DNA from: Pseudeuparius sepicola
Lineage: Eukaryota > Arthropoda > Insecta > Coleoptera > Anthribidae
Direction: 5' to 3'
Assembly (NCBI GenBank): GCA_963920635.1
Contig: OY987302.1
Location: 26,821,278-26,885,277, forward strand
Length of the DNA: 64,000 nucleotides
The notes beneath the pieces were generated by a model. The model ran no database searches and was not told where the DNA came from. It was given only the letters and a program-made list of their open reading frames with translations. Both the position numbers and the translations under genes were made by a program. The first letter of the stretch is position 1, and every line of letters starts with the position of its first letter. Of the stretch, positions 10,701 to 22,019 are shown piece by piece.

Positions 10701-12590
10701 GGTGGTTGACCCCCTCATCCCCTGATTTTTTTCGTGGCTGCCATACTCCGATATTTCTACTTAGGATAAGCACATTTTAGCGAAATATGATTAACGCACA
10801 GTGTCCCGTTTCGGTCTTACGCATTTTTTTGACTTTCAACTGCGAGAGGGCGGTTCACCCCCTCATCCCCTGAATTTTTTTTGTGGCTGCCATACTCCCT
10901 TATTTCTACTTAGGGTAAACACATTTCAGCGAAATACGATTAATGCACAGTGTCCCGTTTCGGTCGTACGCATTTTTTTGACTTTTAACTGCGAGAGGGT
11001 GGTTCACGCCCTCGTCCCCTGATTTCTTTCGTGGCTGCCATACTCCCTTATTTCTACTTAGGATAAACACATTTTAGCGAAATATGATTAACGCACAGTG
11101 TCCCGTTTCGGTCGTACGCATTTTTTTGACTTTTAACTGCGAGAGGGCGGTTCACCCCCTCATCCCCTGAATTTGTTCATGGCTGCCATACTCCCTTATT
11201 TCTACTTAGGGTAAACACATTTTAGCGAAATATGATTAACGCACAGTGTCCCGTTTCGGACGCACGCATTTTTTTACTTTTTACTACGAGGGGGCGGTTC
11301 ACCCCCTAATCCCCTGAATTTTTTCGTGGCTGTCATACTCCCTTATTTCTACTTAAGATAAACACATTTTAGCGAAACATGATTAACGCACAGTGTCCCG
11401 TTTGGGTCGTACGAATTTTTTTGACTTTTAACTGCGAAAGGGTGGTTCACCCCCTCATCCCCTGAATTTTTTCGTGGCTGCCATACTCCCTTATTTCTAC
11501 TTAGGATAAACATGTTTCAGCGAAATTTGATTAACGCACAGTGTCGCGTTTCGGACGAACGCATTTTTTTTACTTTTAACTGCGAGAGGTCGGTTCACCC
11601 CCTCATTCCCTGAATTTTTTCGTTTCGGCCATACTCCCTTATTTCTACTTAGGATAAACACATTTCGGCGAAATACGATCCTCCCGTTTCGGACGCACGC
11701 ATTTTTTGACTTTTTACTACGAGGGGGCGGTTCACCCCCTCATCCCCTGAATTTTTTCGTGGCTGCCATATTTCCTTATTTCTACTTAGGATAAACACAT
11801 TTTAGCGAAATATGATTAACGCACAGTGTCCCGTTTCGGTCTTACGCATTTTTTTTTACTTTTAACTGCAAGAGGGCAGTTCACCCCCTCATCCCCTGAA
11901 TTTTTTCGTGGCTGCCATAGTCCCTTATTTCTACTTAGGATAAACACATTTCATCGAAATATGATTAACGCACAGTGTCCCGTTTCGGACGGACGCATTT
12001 TTTTGACTTTTAACTGCGAGAGGGCGGTTCACCCCCTCATCCCCTGAATTTTTTCGTGGCTGCCATAGTCCCTTATTTCTACTTAGGATAAACACATTTC
12101 ATCGAAATATGATTAACGCACAGTGTCCCGTTTCGGACGGACGCATTTTTTTGACTTTTAACTGCGAGAGGGTGGTTCACCCCCTCATCCCTTGATTTTT
12201 TTCGTGGCTGTCATACTCCGTTATTTCTACTTAGGATAAACACATTTTAGCGAAATATGATTAACGCACAGTGTCCCGTTTCGGACGGACGCATTTTTTT
12301 TACTTTTTACTACGAGGGGGCGGTTCACCCCCTCATCCCCTGAATTTTTTCGTGGCTGCCATACTCCCTTATTTCTACTTAGGATAAACACATTTCATCG
12401 AAATATGATTAACGCACAGTGTCCCGTTTCGGACGGACGCATTTTTTTGACTTTTAACTGCGAGAGGGCGGTTCACCCCCTCATCCCCTGAATTTTTTCG
12501 TGGCTGCCATAGTCCCTTATTTCTACTTAGGATAAACACATTTTAGCGAAATATCATTAACGCACAGTGTCCCGTTTCGGACAAACGCGT
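7795..12590. repeat. 148-bp tandem satellite, 33 units
   Basis: Unit starts (TTATTTCTACTTAGG or a variant) fall at 7795, 7943, 8091, 8239 and so on to 12517, almost all 147-149 apart. A unit at 11639 is about 137 long through an internal deletion. The last unit breaks off near 12590. Each unit has a GAGGG/CCCTC hairpin and a conserved end GTGGCTGCCATACTCCC. Because 148 is not a multiple of three, the short open frames across it are incidental. Units fall into variant classes that recur in order: units 6-7 equal 8-9, units 15-17 resemble 20-22, and units 2-3 resemble 31-32. This indicates amplification of multi-unit blocks. Confidence 0.97.
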
Positions 12591-13183
12591 TTTTTTTATA
12601 ATTTCCTCCCTTTCCTTTAAATAGAAAACTCTCAGTCTTTCCTCTTTGCGCCCCTCAGTGACACTTTCAAGGAGTATATGCCTTAATTATTCTTGTATAC
12701 CGAGTTTCGATTCATTTAAACGATAAATAAAACTTTGATGCTGAACTTTCTGACAACTTGTCTGGTCCGCTGTAAAAATCCGTTTCTCGGGTTTGAGTTC
12801 GTGGATGTCTTCAGCTACGTGTCGACTGCCCCTCCCGTTTGGGAGTAACCCTCTTTTATATCAGATTGGGACATCGTTTTCGCCTTGATTCCTGGATTTT
12901 CAGGTGTTCGCTAGACGCTCTCGTGTTTGTCGGCGGATAGAACTTATAAACAACATGATTTTGGAGCAAGTTTTTCGGAGAACACTAATAACCGTGGTAA
13001 ACTCTTCCTGGTGTTTCGATACTTACACAATGTAAACAACATGGTTTTTCGTTTAATTTAATGACCCCGGTATCCGGTAGCTTGAATTATAACCCGATGA
13101 AGTCTCAGAGAAATATTTCAAGGATATAGCTAACATTGTTTCGAGTTATTTGATAAAATAAAATAAGAAATTTGGTTGGTATC
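12591..13183. other. Satellite flank, nothing recognised
   Basis: Single-copy-looking sequence after the satellite. I see no coding frame and no terminal repeats. Confidence 0.5.
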
Positions 13184-14004
13184 TACGGGGCATCTCATGA
13201 CTACCACCGCGATTTTCTCTCTTATTTTGCGCCCTACAAGAAAAAACTAAGGAACAAAAATGTGGCAATTTTGGACAGATAAGTGGTGCTGAAAAAGAAA
13301 TCGGAATCCATGGCCAACTTGTCGCGCAATATAAAAAACCTAAAATTGATCAAAACTATTAATAGCCGTGGAATGTTTATTTTAAGACATATAGGAAAAC
13401 TTTTATATTGAAAATTGATGGCACTGAGAAGCTTTATCCATCGACGTACTCAGATAGTTTTAACAAATTACATAGGGTCTTCGGCTTTCTTGAGGGCATG
13501 AACATTTTTGTCGATTTGAAGTTTTTTTAGCACAGCGCGTAAAATTGGGCATGGAGGCCCATTTCTTTTTTAACGTCACCTGGCTGGCCAAAATTGCCAT
13601 ATTTTATTGTCTTATCTATTTTCTGTGCGGCCTAAAATAACCGAGAAAATCGCTTAATAAGAAATAAACAAAAAATGCATAGCCTCAAGAGAGCCGAACA
13701 CCCAGTGTAATTTTCTGAAACTATCCGAGTACCCAGTTGCATAAAGCTTCTTAGTGCCATCAATTTTTAATATGAAAGTTTTCCTCTATCTCTTAAAATA
13801 AATATACTAGGGCTATTAAATTGTTTTGCTCAATTTGAGATATTTTTTATATTGCGCGTCAAGTTGGCTATGGGTGCCGATTTATTTTGCAGCACCACTT
13901 AGCTGTCCAAAATTGCCACATTTTTGTTCCTTTACGATTTTTTATTGTAGGGCGCAAAATAAGTGAGAAAATCGCGGTGGTAGTTCTAAAATAATCATCC
14001 TGTA
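13184..14004. mobile_element. About 820-bp palindromic foldback element
   Basis: The left arm (from 13184) and right arm (to 14004) are imperfect reverse complements around a centre near 13592; for example the block around 13205-13240 matches the complement of 13945-13985. The right end ...CCTGTA and left end TACGGGG resemble the TACAGGGTG family ends. The right two thirds, with 110 bp of flank, recur at 27433-28120, so this is a dispersed repeat. No transposase is present. Confidence 0.75.
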
Positions 14005-14191
14005 TATAAAAAATAAGTTGATCAGTTATATATAATTTTATTACAAAAAGTAGAGTATGAAACAAACATTAAAAAGTACAAGGTAGACCAACGTTTGCGG
14101 CCCTGCCGGAAATTTTAGGTGTTGAAAATAATTATTAGGGAAACAATAATTAGGAGTTTATTCAGATATACAATTATATACCTAGCTATAC

Positions 14192-14569
14192 CTAAAGTCT
14201 ATACAAGTTACAGAGGCAGTGGATCAAAACACTGGCCACCACGTGAACTATTCTCTTATTGGTCTTAATGTCAAGTGATTACGCGGCGAGCAGAATGCAG
14301 GGCCGGCTCTTCCCTCAGTCGAGTTTCCTGCATATTTTAGATCGGATCGCGAGCAGTATATTCTGTAAATTTATTTTGCTACTTAATTTAAGGAAATTTA
14401 TGAAGATCCACGAAAGATTAAAAACACAATTTTTAGAACTTCTAAAAGAATTAGTTCAGAATTACAAGCCACTGGGAATCTCATATTAGTCAGACCCTGG
14501 TAATCGATCGCAATGCGGTCATGTGACTTTGTTTATATCTACTGCCGCTGTAACTTGGATAGACTTTAG
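14192..14569 (+). mobile_element. MITE, about 380 bp, copy 1
   Basis: Ends form terminal inverted repeats: CTAAAGTCTATACAAGTTAC at the left and the complement of CTAAAGTCTATCCAAGTTAC at the right. The whole unit is about 90% similar to 50171-50554. A short open frame inside (14259-14489) is shared by both copies in broken form and has no recognisable domain. No clear target duplication is visible. Confidence 0.8.
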
Positions 14570-14579
14570 TAGATACGTA

Positions 14580-16080
14580 GGGGAAGTAGGGGCAAAGTGG
14601 CATAGCTAAGATCTCGGCTAAGATACGATTAATTATTAAAAAAATATCTTTGCATATTTGTCAATTTTTTGCAGTGCGTTACCAACGTTAATATATTGTG
14701 TATCTTAGCAGCAGCACAGAATTAAACATTTTATTTTTTTGATCATATTATACAATAATTAAATCGTCTAGTGGATAATGTATATACAGTTATGAAATCG
14801 ATCATATATGACCAAATTAAAATCAATTTCTTGTATAAAACAATAATGCTTCTATGTTGAAAATATAGCAACAATGAAGGTCAGAAAAAAGTAAATTTTC
14901 TATTGCCATTTGTATTGAAAAATGTCTCTGCACACTAATTAACTAATTAAAGCCCAACTGTAATTTAAATTAATTTCTGACAGTTACATGAGTGGAAATC
15001 GATCGATGAAGTTATACGGGGCAAAGTGAAATAATGGGGCAAAGTGAAAAATGTTGGAAATGGTCAAATTTCACACGATTTTGAAAAAAATAATATTAAT
15101 TTAGGGTATCTTTTTATTGAAGAATGATATCACAAAATAAATTCTTAAAAAAACTAACATTATGAAATTATATAAACTTCAGCATCCTTATTGAAACTTG
15201 TGTATTACTTCAAAAAGCCCTCAACCCAGTCTCTTCCCGCCATTTTTGCTGTTTTGGAGAAGTTGTTGTCTATCCTATTTTTTTCTGCATATTGATAGGC
15301 CAAAATTCTCAAGTCTGTTACAGTAAGGCCAAACAGCCTTTTCTCCACATTTAAAACATGATTTTTTAAATCAGATTCTTGTTGTTTATTAAAAATGGGA
15401 CGGAATCTTCCTAATTGCTTCTTAGCGTATAACATCCCCATTATTTTTGCATCTTCGAAACAATGTCGATACCGGAACTCTAAAAGTGCTGCTGGCTTCA
15501 TTAATGCTCATATTTTCTTGTTTAACGGCTGTTATAGCACTAATCATGCTTTCTTCGCACCACTCATGTTGTTTTGATTTTCTTTTGTAATTTCTGACCA
15601 TATTTACCAGTATCGGATTGAAAATGAAAAAAAAACCACTTTACCCCGGAGATTCTGAGAAAGGGGCTAAGTGAAATATATTTTACTTTGCCCCGAATAC
15701 GTGGATTTCACTTTGCCCCCAAAGCAAATAATGCAAACAAGATGGCCGAAAATCTACAAAAAATGACAAATTTACTATTCTAACTACATCACATGTTGCT
15801 TAAAAAGTGCAGTTATCTTATGCTAATCATGCATGCAAAAAATAAATAACCATTCTCAAAGCATTCACTATTTCTTACCTTGCAATATTACACGAGAAAC
15901 AGCCAAAATCACCTAGAAAGTAACAAGTCGCGCGATACGTAGCCGGTAGTCAGACTCCAACTGATGCTCAAGGGCACTGCTATGAAGGTTATATGGCGCA
16001 GGCTTCGAGAATACTTTACTATATTTTTTGTAGAATCATTTTCACTTTGCCCCGCCATTTCACTTTACCCCTACTTCCCC
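14580..16080. mobile_element. Pogo-like DNA transposon, internally deleted
   Basis: Inverted ends GGGGAAGTAGGGGCAAAGTG (left) and its near complement (right, ending 16080) are flanked by TA at 14578-14579 and 16081-16082. Several subterminal copies of GGGGCAAAGTGA occur in both orientations, probably transposase-binding repeats. Its only coding remnant is the DNA-binding part of a pogo-type transposase at 15205-15501. At 1.5 kb it is too short for a full transposase and no DDE catalytic region is seen. Confidence 0.85.
15205..15501 (-). pseudogene. Pogo-type transposase, N-terminal DNA-binding fragment
   Basis: A 99-residue frame with LGRFRPIFNKQQESDL, then LFGLTVTDLRILAYQYAEKN, then KTAKMAGRDWVEGFLK. 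This matches the helix-turn-helix/CENP-B-like half of insect pogo-family transposases, which binds the element ends. The catalytic DDE half, which should follow at the C terminus, is absent, and the frame ends at 15205. It is a remnant rather than a working transposase. It could act as a competitor for end binding if expressed, but there is no evidence that it is. Confidence 0.75.
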
Positions 16081-16082
16081 TA

Positions 16083-16587
16083 CCTACCTTGGTATTGAAA
16101 ACATTTTAAATAAACTGAAATAATCCTCAAGAAAAATTTGCTTGTGCAGGCTTTTGATAAGGATAAGATCACAGACCTATACAGGGTGTCTATTTAAGGA
16201 GAGCCACTCAAGAATATCTTGATAAATATGCATTTTCGGAGAACTTTCTTTGAAAGAAAAGATTGCTTTTTTGATGGTCTAACTTTGTGCAAAAGCATAC
16301 CAATTCGAGAATTACGGCCTAGTTTGCGAGATATTTTTGAAAAACCTTCGTAAAAACCGGCTTGTTTTAAGAGTTACCGAAAAAATTCTGTATGACGTTT
16401 GTGGGCAAAATTGATTGCTTTAAGCTTACTTTATTAGAATTTGGAAAAAGGCCACCGTTTAGCACTAAAAAAAAAACTCAGCTGGCATGCTAGAAAATTT
16501 TAAAAATGTCCGAGATACTTACCAATACCTCATGAGAAATTTCCAAGATTTGCAAAATAGTAGTAGGTATGTTGTGAAATATACGTA
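16083..16587. other. Repeat-derived spacer
   Basis: Contains one TACAGGGTG-type end at 16173-16181 (preceded by TA) followed by AT-rich sequence without coding potential. The partner end was not located. Confidence 0.45.
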
Positions 16588-16589
16588 TA

Positions 16590-17475
16590 CAGTGCCCGCC
16601 AAAAAGTCTGCACCATATGGGAAAAATTTTCAGTAAATAACTTACGGAAAATTTGTTTGCGGCATCAGGTTTTGCTTGCTCTAGAACCAAAATTGACATA
16701 ATCAAATGTTGTGATGTAGTCTCTTTTATATGTCAAATTTGACATTAATGAAAAAAATGTCCGAAAAATGGGCTTATTTAACCGAATTTCGCAATAAGTC
16801 ATAAGATGCAAAATTTCAAGAGCCTACTACGATTTTCATATTTTGCCCTTTGTTGGATATTATTGGACAAAATATTTTAAATTTTCTATACAATATTTCT
16901 GATCAGATCAGCATGACAAAAATATTTGTGTGTTTTTACAACCATTTACTATAGAAAGAAGTTTGTAAATCGAATTTATGTGTTTATTTGTAAAAATGAG
17001 ATCAGTTTTGCACCAAGCGTGCTTCTTCAACAAGCCCTCATTTTAATTTTTTTGCAAAAAAAGGAAAAGAAAGATATTTAGACAGTAAACTAAGTATTGT
17101 GCAGTATGTATTCAGTCAATGAGTGTTTTAAATTACATAGGATCGACTTTTATGGATTAACAAATACGGAAAAAGGCAACAAAGGGCAAAATATGAAAAT
17201 CGTAGTAGGCTCTTGAAATTTTGCTCAAGGGTATAAAATTGCGAAAGAAACATATTTTTCTTATGACTTATTGCAAAATTCGGTTAAATAAGCCCATTTT
17301 TCGGACATTTTTTTCATTAATGTCAAATTTGACATATAAAAGAGACTACGTCACAACATTTGATTATGTCAATTTTGGTTCTAGAGCAAGCAAAACCTGA
17401 TGCCGCAAACAAATTTTCCGTAAGTTATTTACTAAAAATTTTTCTCATTTGGTGCAGACTTTTTGGCGGGCACTG
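16590..17475. mobile_element. 886-bp foldback element with CAGTGCCCGCC ends
   Basis: Left end CAGTGCCCGCCAAAAAGTCT and the complementary right end are flanked by TA (16588-16589 and 17476-17477). Arms of about 270 bp pair with minor differences; the middle (about 16860-17175) does not. Terminal CAGTG plus a TA duplication fits a non-autonomous Tc1/mariner-type element. The open frames in both arms are the same sequence read in opposite directions and are not genes. Confidence 0.85.
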
Positions 17476-17477
17476 TA

Positions 17478-17590
17478 TACAGGGTGTAACTGAACTGATG
17501 GTCAAAAATAAAACCACGTATTCTTGGAGTCAAAATAAGGGCACTTCTTCAATTTTTCTCCTACGGGCCATAGTTTTTTTTTATCCAGAG
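17478..17590 (+). repeat. TACAGGGTGTAAC repeat fragment, copy 1
   Basis: Begins TACAGGGTGTAACTGAAC right after the TA that flanks the preceding foldback element. The same roughly 110 bp occurs inverted at 28935-29044. It represents one end of another TA-inserting element family; the opposite end is not identified here. Confidence 0.7.
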
Positions 17591-19429
17591 CGCAATTTTT
17601 AATAATGAAAATTAAATTCCATCTTTACTCCCCTCCCTCTCCCCCCCGAGAAAGTAGCTCCCTCACTTCTCAAATGTGTACTGCCCTGACAGGAAAATCG
17701 TTTGCCCTGCCTAAAGTTTCGGTCTGGCTACGGCCCTGACGACTCGTGTTCGATTTGGACAAATAACTTGGGCAACCTGGTAACTTACAAGGTATTGCAC
17801 CTAAAAAAGTAAGTAAGTATATTTTGTAAAAATATAATTAAATTAACTAGCCATGAAAATTTAAAACCTTTAGCTAAACGTGGAATTTTTAAAGGTGCAC
17901 GTTGTAACGGAATTTTCGTTTAAAAATTCCATTACCACGTTTTAAATAATAATACATCGTTTTTAGTAAGATGAATCACAATTTCCTATTTAAATTCGCT
18001 TCTTTTTGTATGTGTGCTTCTATCTAGCTGTGAATAGATGCACTAGTGGAAGTACAGTGATTTTTTGTGCATCGAGTCGAAGGTATGTTCCAAAATTTAG
18101 CACTAAGGTGATTAGCAAGTAATCCGCTACGTATTTGTTGATGTCACTTGCTCAGTTCAGAGCAAATATTTTCTGCGAGTGAAATTTTAACATACGAAGA
18201 TTTTTGTTTTCTCTATGATCAGATGGCCAGATGACCACGACAAATGCGGCGTCGAGATTGGTTGTGTTACGTTGTATTTTTTTATAATGCAGGAGCTTCA
18301 AAACTACCTGCGAGAGCCTCTTTTTCCGATTGCAATTTTTAGCGAGAAGTGTCCCGGCAGGTTTTGGTGATAGCAGGAAGGCTGTGTGTCTCGATTTAAT
18401 TATCTACTTTTATCGGCTTCCTGTTATCTCCATTTGGAGATATTGAGTGCTTATATTGTGTTTTATAGTTTGGTGCAGCGGAATAAAACCGTATTTTTCT
18501 ATTTTCATGTGAAATCTAATCTGGCGCACCTGGAGTTTTTGGGAAATTTTGGAACAAGGTGGCCATCTTGGCGTTCAAGGGCAACGCGACGCTGTGGTTT
18601 TTTGGAAAACCTGTTGATTTTTGAGTAGGGCACAGGAAAGGTGGACACAAGTACCAGGTGACTTTCATTTAAAATTATTTTTATAATTTTGGTAATTTTC
18701 CTTCTTTGTTGAAACTCACCTGTGGCTTGCCCCAGGCACGTTTATTCTTTTTGGAGATTTCTCCCAGCTTAATTGTAAATATAAAAGGAAGAATAACCGT
18801 GGCTGCCTTCCAGTCCTGTTTCGCTCAAAAGTAAGATTTATCGTATCGGTAAAGTTGCACTCAATATTACCAAGGAGACCTCTTCTTTTATCTTTTCTAG
18901 TGTCTTAATTATTGTTTACCTCAAATTAGTACCGTCATTTTCTTAATTTGCATCGGAAAGAGCAGCGTTTGAGCTGATAGATAGCTAAACTTTTGTTGTT
19001 TTGTAAACTTAATTCCTAAATTTTCGTGACCTCTTATTGTCGGTTTTTGTTTGGGTTCTAAGCTCGGGATATCTTTCTTTAAATTAAGTAATTTTTTTGT
19101 CGTTGATTTTAACTCGCAATCCAGTCAATAAGTGTTATTATACAGGGTATATTCTGGAATATACATTCTGGGTTTATTAATTAGTATACTACCTTAAAAC
19201 TCGATTTTTTATACTTATTCAGTAATATATTTTTGGACATTTCTTTGTGAACAAACCTTTTAAGTTACTGACTGCCTGAATAAATTGGCGCTGTCTAATA
19301 CGTTTTAAATTTTCCCTACACGCTCAAACTGCACGAGGACCAACGCCTCATCGAACAACACGTCGACAACCCCGCTGACTGTCCACCAACCAGCAAGGGA
19401 GACAGGGCCTGCTGAATTAAGGTCAAAAC
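17591..19429. other. Non-coding stretch with one dispersed repeat
   Basis: 17741-17902 recurs in direct orientation at 30390-30547 (about 95% similar by eye); see that entry. A local inverted repeat (ACGTGGAATTTTTAAA and its near complement) sits at 17878-17943. The rest is AT-rich with short frames that match nothing I recognise. Confidence 0.5.
17741..17902 (+). repeat. Dispersed repeat, copy 1 (partner 30390-30547)
   Basis: About 160 bp shared in the same orientation with 30390-30547, differing by a 4-bp AAGT-type indel and a few substitutions. Neither copy shows terminal repeats at its own borders, so this is an internal piece of a longer unidentified element. Confidence 0.75.
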
Positions 19430-19434
19430 CCTGA

Positions 19435-19629
19435 GCGTTGACTGACGTATTTATAAAGACTTCTCACGGCTTTCTCAGCTTTCTTAGCTTTATGTCCTGG
19501 AAAACAAATGGCTCTGATGGCTAACAATGTATTCTGCATTGTATTTTATCTCCCGAAAGCGCATAGTGAGCCAAAAATGTGTCAGACGTGACAGCCGTGA
19601 GCTGTCTTTAATAATATATCAGTCAACGC
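19435..19629 (-). mobile_element. MITE with GCGTTGACTGACGTAT ends, copy 1
   Basis: 195 bp with terminal inverted repeats GCGTTGACTGACGTAT (left) and ATATATCAGTCAACGC (right). CCTGA directly flanks both sides (19430-19434 and 19630-19634), a 5-bp target duplication. It aligns end to end with the reverse complement of 39046-39227. Confidence 0.85.
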
Positions 19630-19759
19630 CCTGAGATCAAGCTAGCAAACATCCAAGGCCCGTAACGCAGCTTTCGGCCTGTCAAACCTGGTTTGGGTCA
19701 GCCTTGTAGACTTCAATGGAGGACAATCTCGGAAGTTCGTAAGGAGCAAACTTTCAAGT

Positions 19760-20161
19760 AAGGTGTTGTGTCAAGGCGTTCCACGTTTAACCTCAGAACG
19801 GAATGTTTTTTTCAAATAGCGACACCTCGATCCAATTGTTTTTTTTTTCAAATTTCCCACATCGACCACTTTATTGTTGATTATTCCACGTAGAAAACGT
19901 TCTTTATGATGCCCCTTTACGTAAAATATGTAGACGTCTAGTAGAGCAGTTTGCAGTATTTCAACCAATTTGTTGTACTCAACATGTCGGCTCAAATATT
20001 TTATTCCCAGAAAATTTATTTAAGTTGTTAACAGACATAAAACTTTTTGGGGGAGCTATAGCCATATGCATCACTTGTCCATTAATTTTAATTGTCAATT
20101 CCTTGGGACAAAATTCATTCTCCACCGAGAAACCTTGAATGTAGATTACAGCAATCTTCAT
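19760..20161 (-). pseudogene. Conserved virus-like-element protein, frameshifted
   Basis: Starts with a hydrophobic MKIAVIYIQGF segment followed by a CPKELTI segment. Near 19985 the frame shifts, and the next part contains IFYVKGHHKERFL. I recall this type of ORF in insect virus-like elements near capsid genes but cannot give a function. It lies directly downstream of the capsid-like pseudogene on the same strand, so it probably belongs to the same ancestral element. At least one frameshift makes it non-functional. Confidence 0.5.
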
Positions 20162-20199
20162 CTTAACTTAGTTTTAGAATAAAACTGTTGGTATGGTGC

Positions 20200-21856
20200 A
20201 GATATCCCTGCATTTATATCCGTGATCTCTTTACATCATATAGCTTCTTACAGTTTCGCTCAATGGTAAATACTCCAAAACTCTGTCACTCTCTATCTGG
20301 AAATCCTTGAGAGCTCTCAATATCCAATTTAACATCAAGAGTGCTCATTTTAATTGTTTCAACAGCGTCGCCCGGTCTCTAAAGTCAGCATAACTAAGTA
20401 GTGGGCTCTTATCGCGCGTATTCTTAAAGCTTGGGTAGAAGTCAGTGTAATTATTTTAAACTTTCAAGCAATCCCTATTGAAATCTTGCCGCAAGCGTTC
20501 AAACGGAAAGTATTCACCGTTTATTATAAGGCGTTCGTCGGAAATATTTACGTGATCAAAGTATGTCGGATCGACTTTTGAATTTTCTTTGCGGTCGGTC
20601 TGAAAGCCGACAATATCAAACCTTGAGCTTTCCACTTTGGCAGAGGTTTTAACGGATCATATTTCTTTGGTTGCATTTACGGTGAGATTAGGTAATTCGT
20701 GTAACTCCCATTTGCGAAATGGTATCAAGATGGGTTTGTTACTCTTGAGAGCTTGCAATAAATTATACTTAATTTTATCGTTGGGTATTATATGTTTTAC
20801 TTTCAGCTCGATGTTAGTAATGATTACTTCGACCGTTAGATCTGAGTCGCTTTCGGGTATTACACTTCGAACAATCCAGAGCTACTCAGGAGTACTCCAC
20901 TTCCATTTCATTCTTTCGGGTATGCTTGAGCTTGATGCTCCAGAGTTGCTCTTTTTTCCTCCCCCCGCCCCCTCGAGCCCTCGAGCACCAGCCGTTTATT
21001 AGGTACGTGGCGCTCCGAGTTGCGCAGTAGAATCATTGATTGTCAGTTCGATGTTATATCGAGTTTCGCTTGATTCTCTTGCGGAGTCAATGCTAATTAA
21101 CGAAAAATATAACTTACCATAACTTCACTATCAACCATTTTTTCCATTTCTATTTGCAAATTATAGCATTTGCATCGTAAATTTAAGGTTAGTTCATAGA
21201 CATAAAACAAAAATAATAACTGGATCCTATATATAGCGTTCGGGTATGAACGGCACACAAGTAAAACGAAGTCTCAAGCACACAGAGTTTGACACATCAT
21301 ACCCGAAAGCGCCTCTGGAATTGTACCGGGTGTTAGAGTTTTTGTCAAATCGAGCTCCAGTTAACCGTATAGTTTGTTTGCTGGTAATCGTTAAAGATGC
21401 CAAACAGGTGTTTAAGTGGAACTCTAAAAGTGAAAGTTGAATCTCTATTCAAAATGTTTTTTTCCCGGGGTACCACCAACTTGAGGTGCTTTTTTCATCG
21501 GTGGGGTTGTAGCAAAGATGATACGCTCTGATACTTTTTAAAATGCCGGGGCCCCTCACAGAATCTACTTCTTGTCCGTTAAGTTCGTAAGATATAGAGT
21601 CGAAGAAGAAATCCGCAGCATTATTAACTAATTCGCAAGTGCCGTCTCCCTGGGTAGGTTTTATTTATCCTTTAATAAAAATTGCGGCGTCGTACATTAA
21701 CAACCAAGCATCTCCCTGGTTAATTGTTATTTCAATGATGTCATTATTCATAAAAGACTTGACGAAAGGATAGTAAGTACGGCTTTCTATGCGTTGGATT
21801 GACTCATCATACTTTGGACTTTGATACACGTCGAATACATTTGGTGCCAACGACAT
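20200..21856 (-). pseudogene. Major-capsid-like (double jelly-roll type) pseudogene of a virus-like element
   Basis: Reading from the ATG at 21856, the first frame has TYYPFVKSFMNNDIIEITI and stops at 21665. Further capsid-like blocks follow on the same strand in changing frames (DSISYELNGQEVDSVRGPGI, then RVPLKHLFGIFNDYQ), and a final block near 20400 has FYPSFKNTRDKSPLLSYADF. The order and spacing fit the capsid protein of Polinton/adintovirus-type elements in arthropod genomes; that assignment rests on memory of the family. There are several in-frame stops and frameshifts, and a low-complexity Gly/Ser patch near 20960. It is an old, dead copy. Confidence 0.6.
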
Positions 21857-22019
21857 TATATCCGAGCGATTTTAAAATATTTATGCTTTTAGGTGTAGGC
21901 GTCAGGTTGCGAGGTTGACGCTTGTGAGGTTCAGACGAGAGTGTGTTTATAAAGTGGTTTAACTCACTTTTATATGTGAGGCCCTCACTGAAAACGAGAC
22001 CCATTACAAAGGTTTTACT

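Noticed and set aside
9166..12047. Series of similar 60-75-codon open frames in the satellite
   Set aside because: They arise from the repeated 148-bp unit, do not persist across units (148 is not divisible by three), and show no start or domain consistency.
16490..17602. Matching peptides in two open frames (MIMSILVLEQAKPDAANKF)
   Set aside because: They are the two arms of one foldback element read in opposite directions, not paralogous genes.
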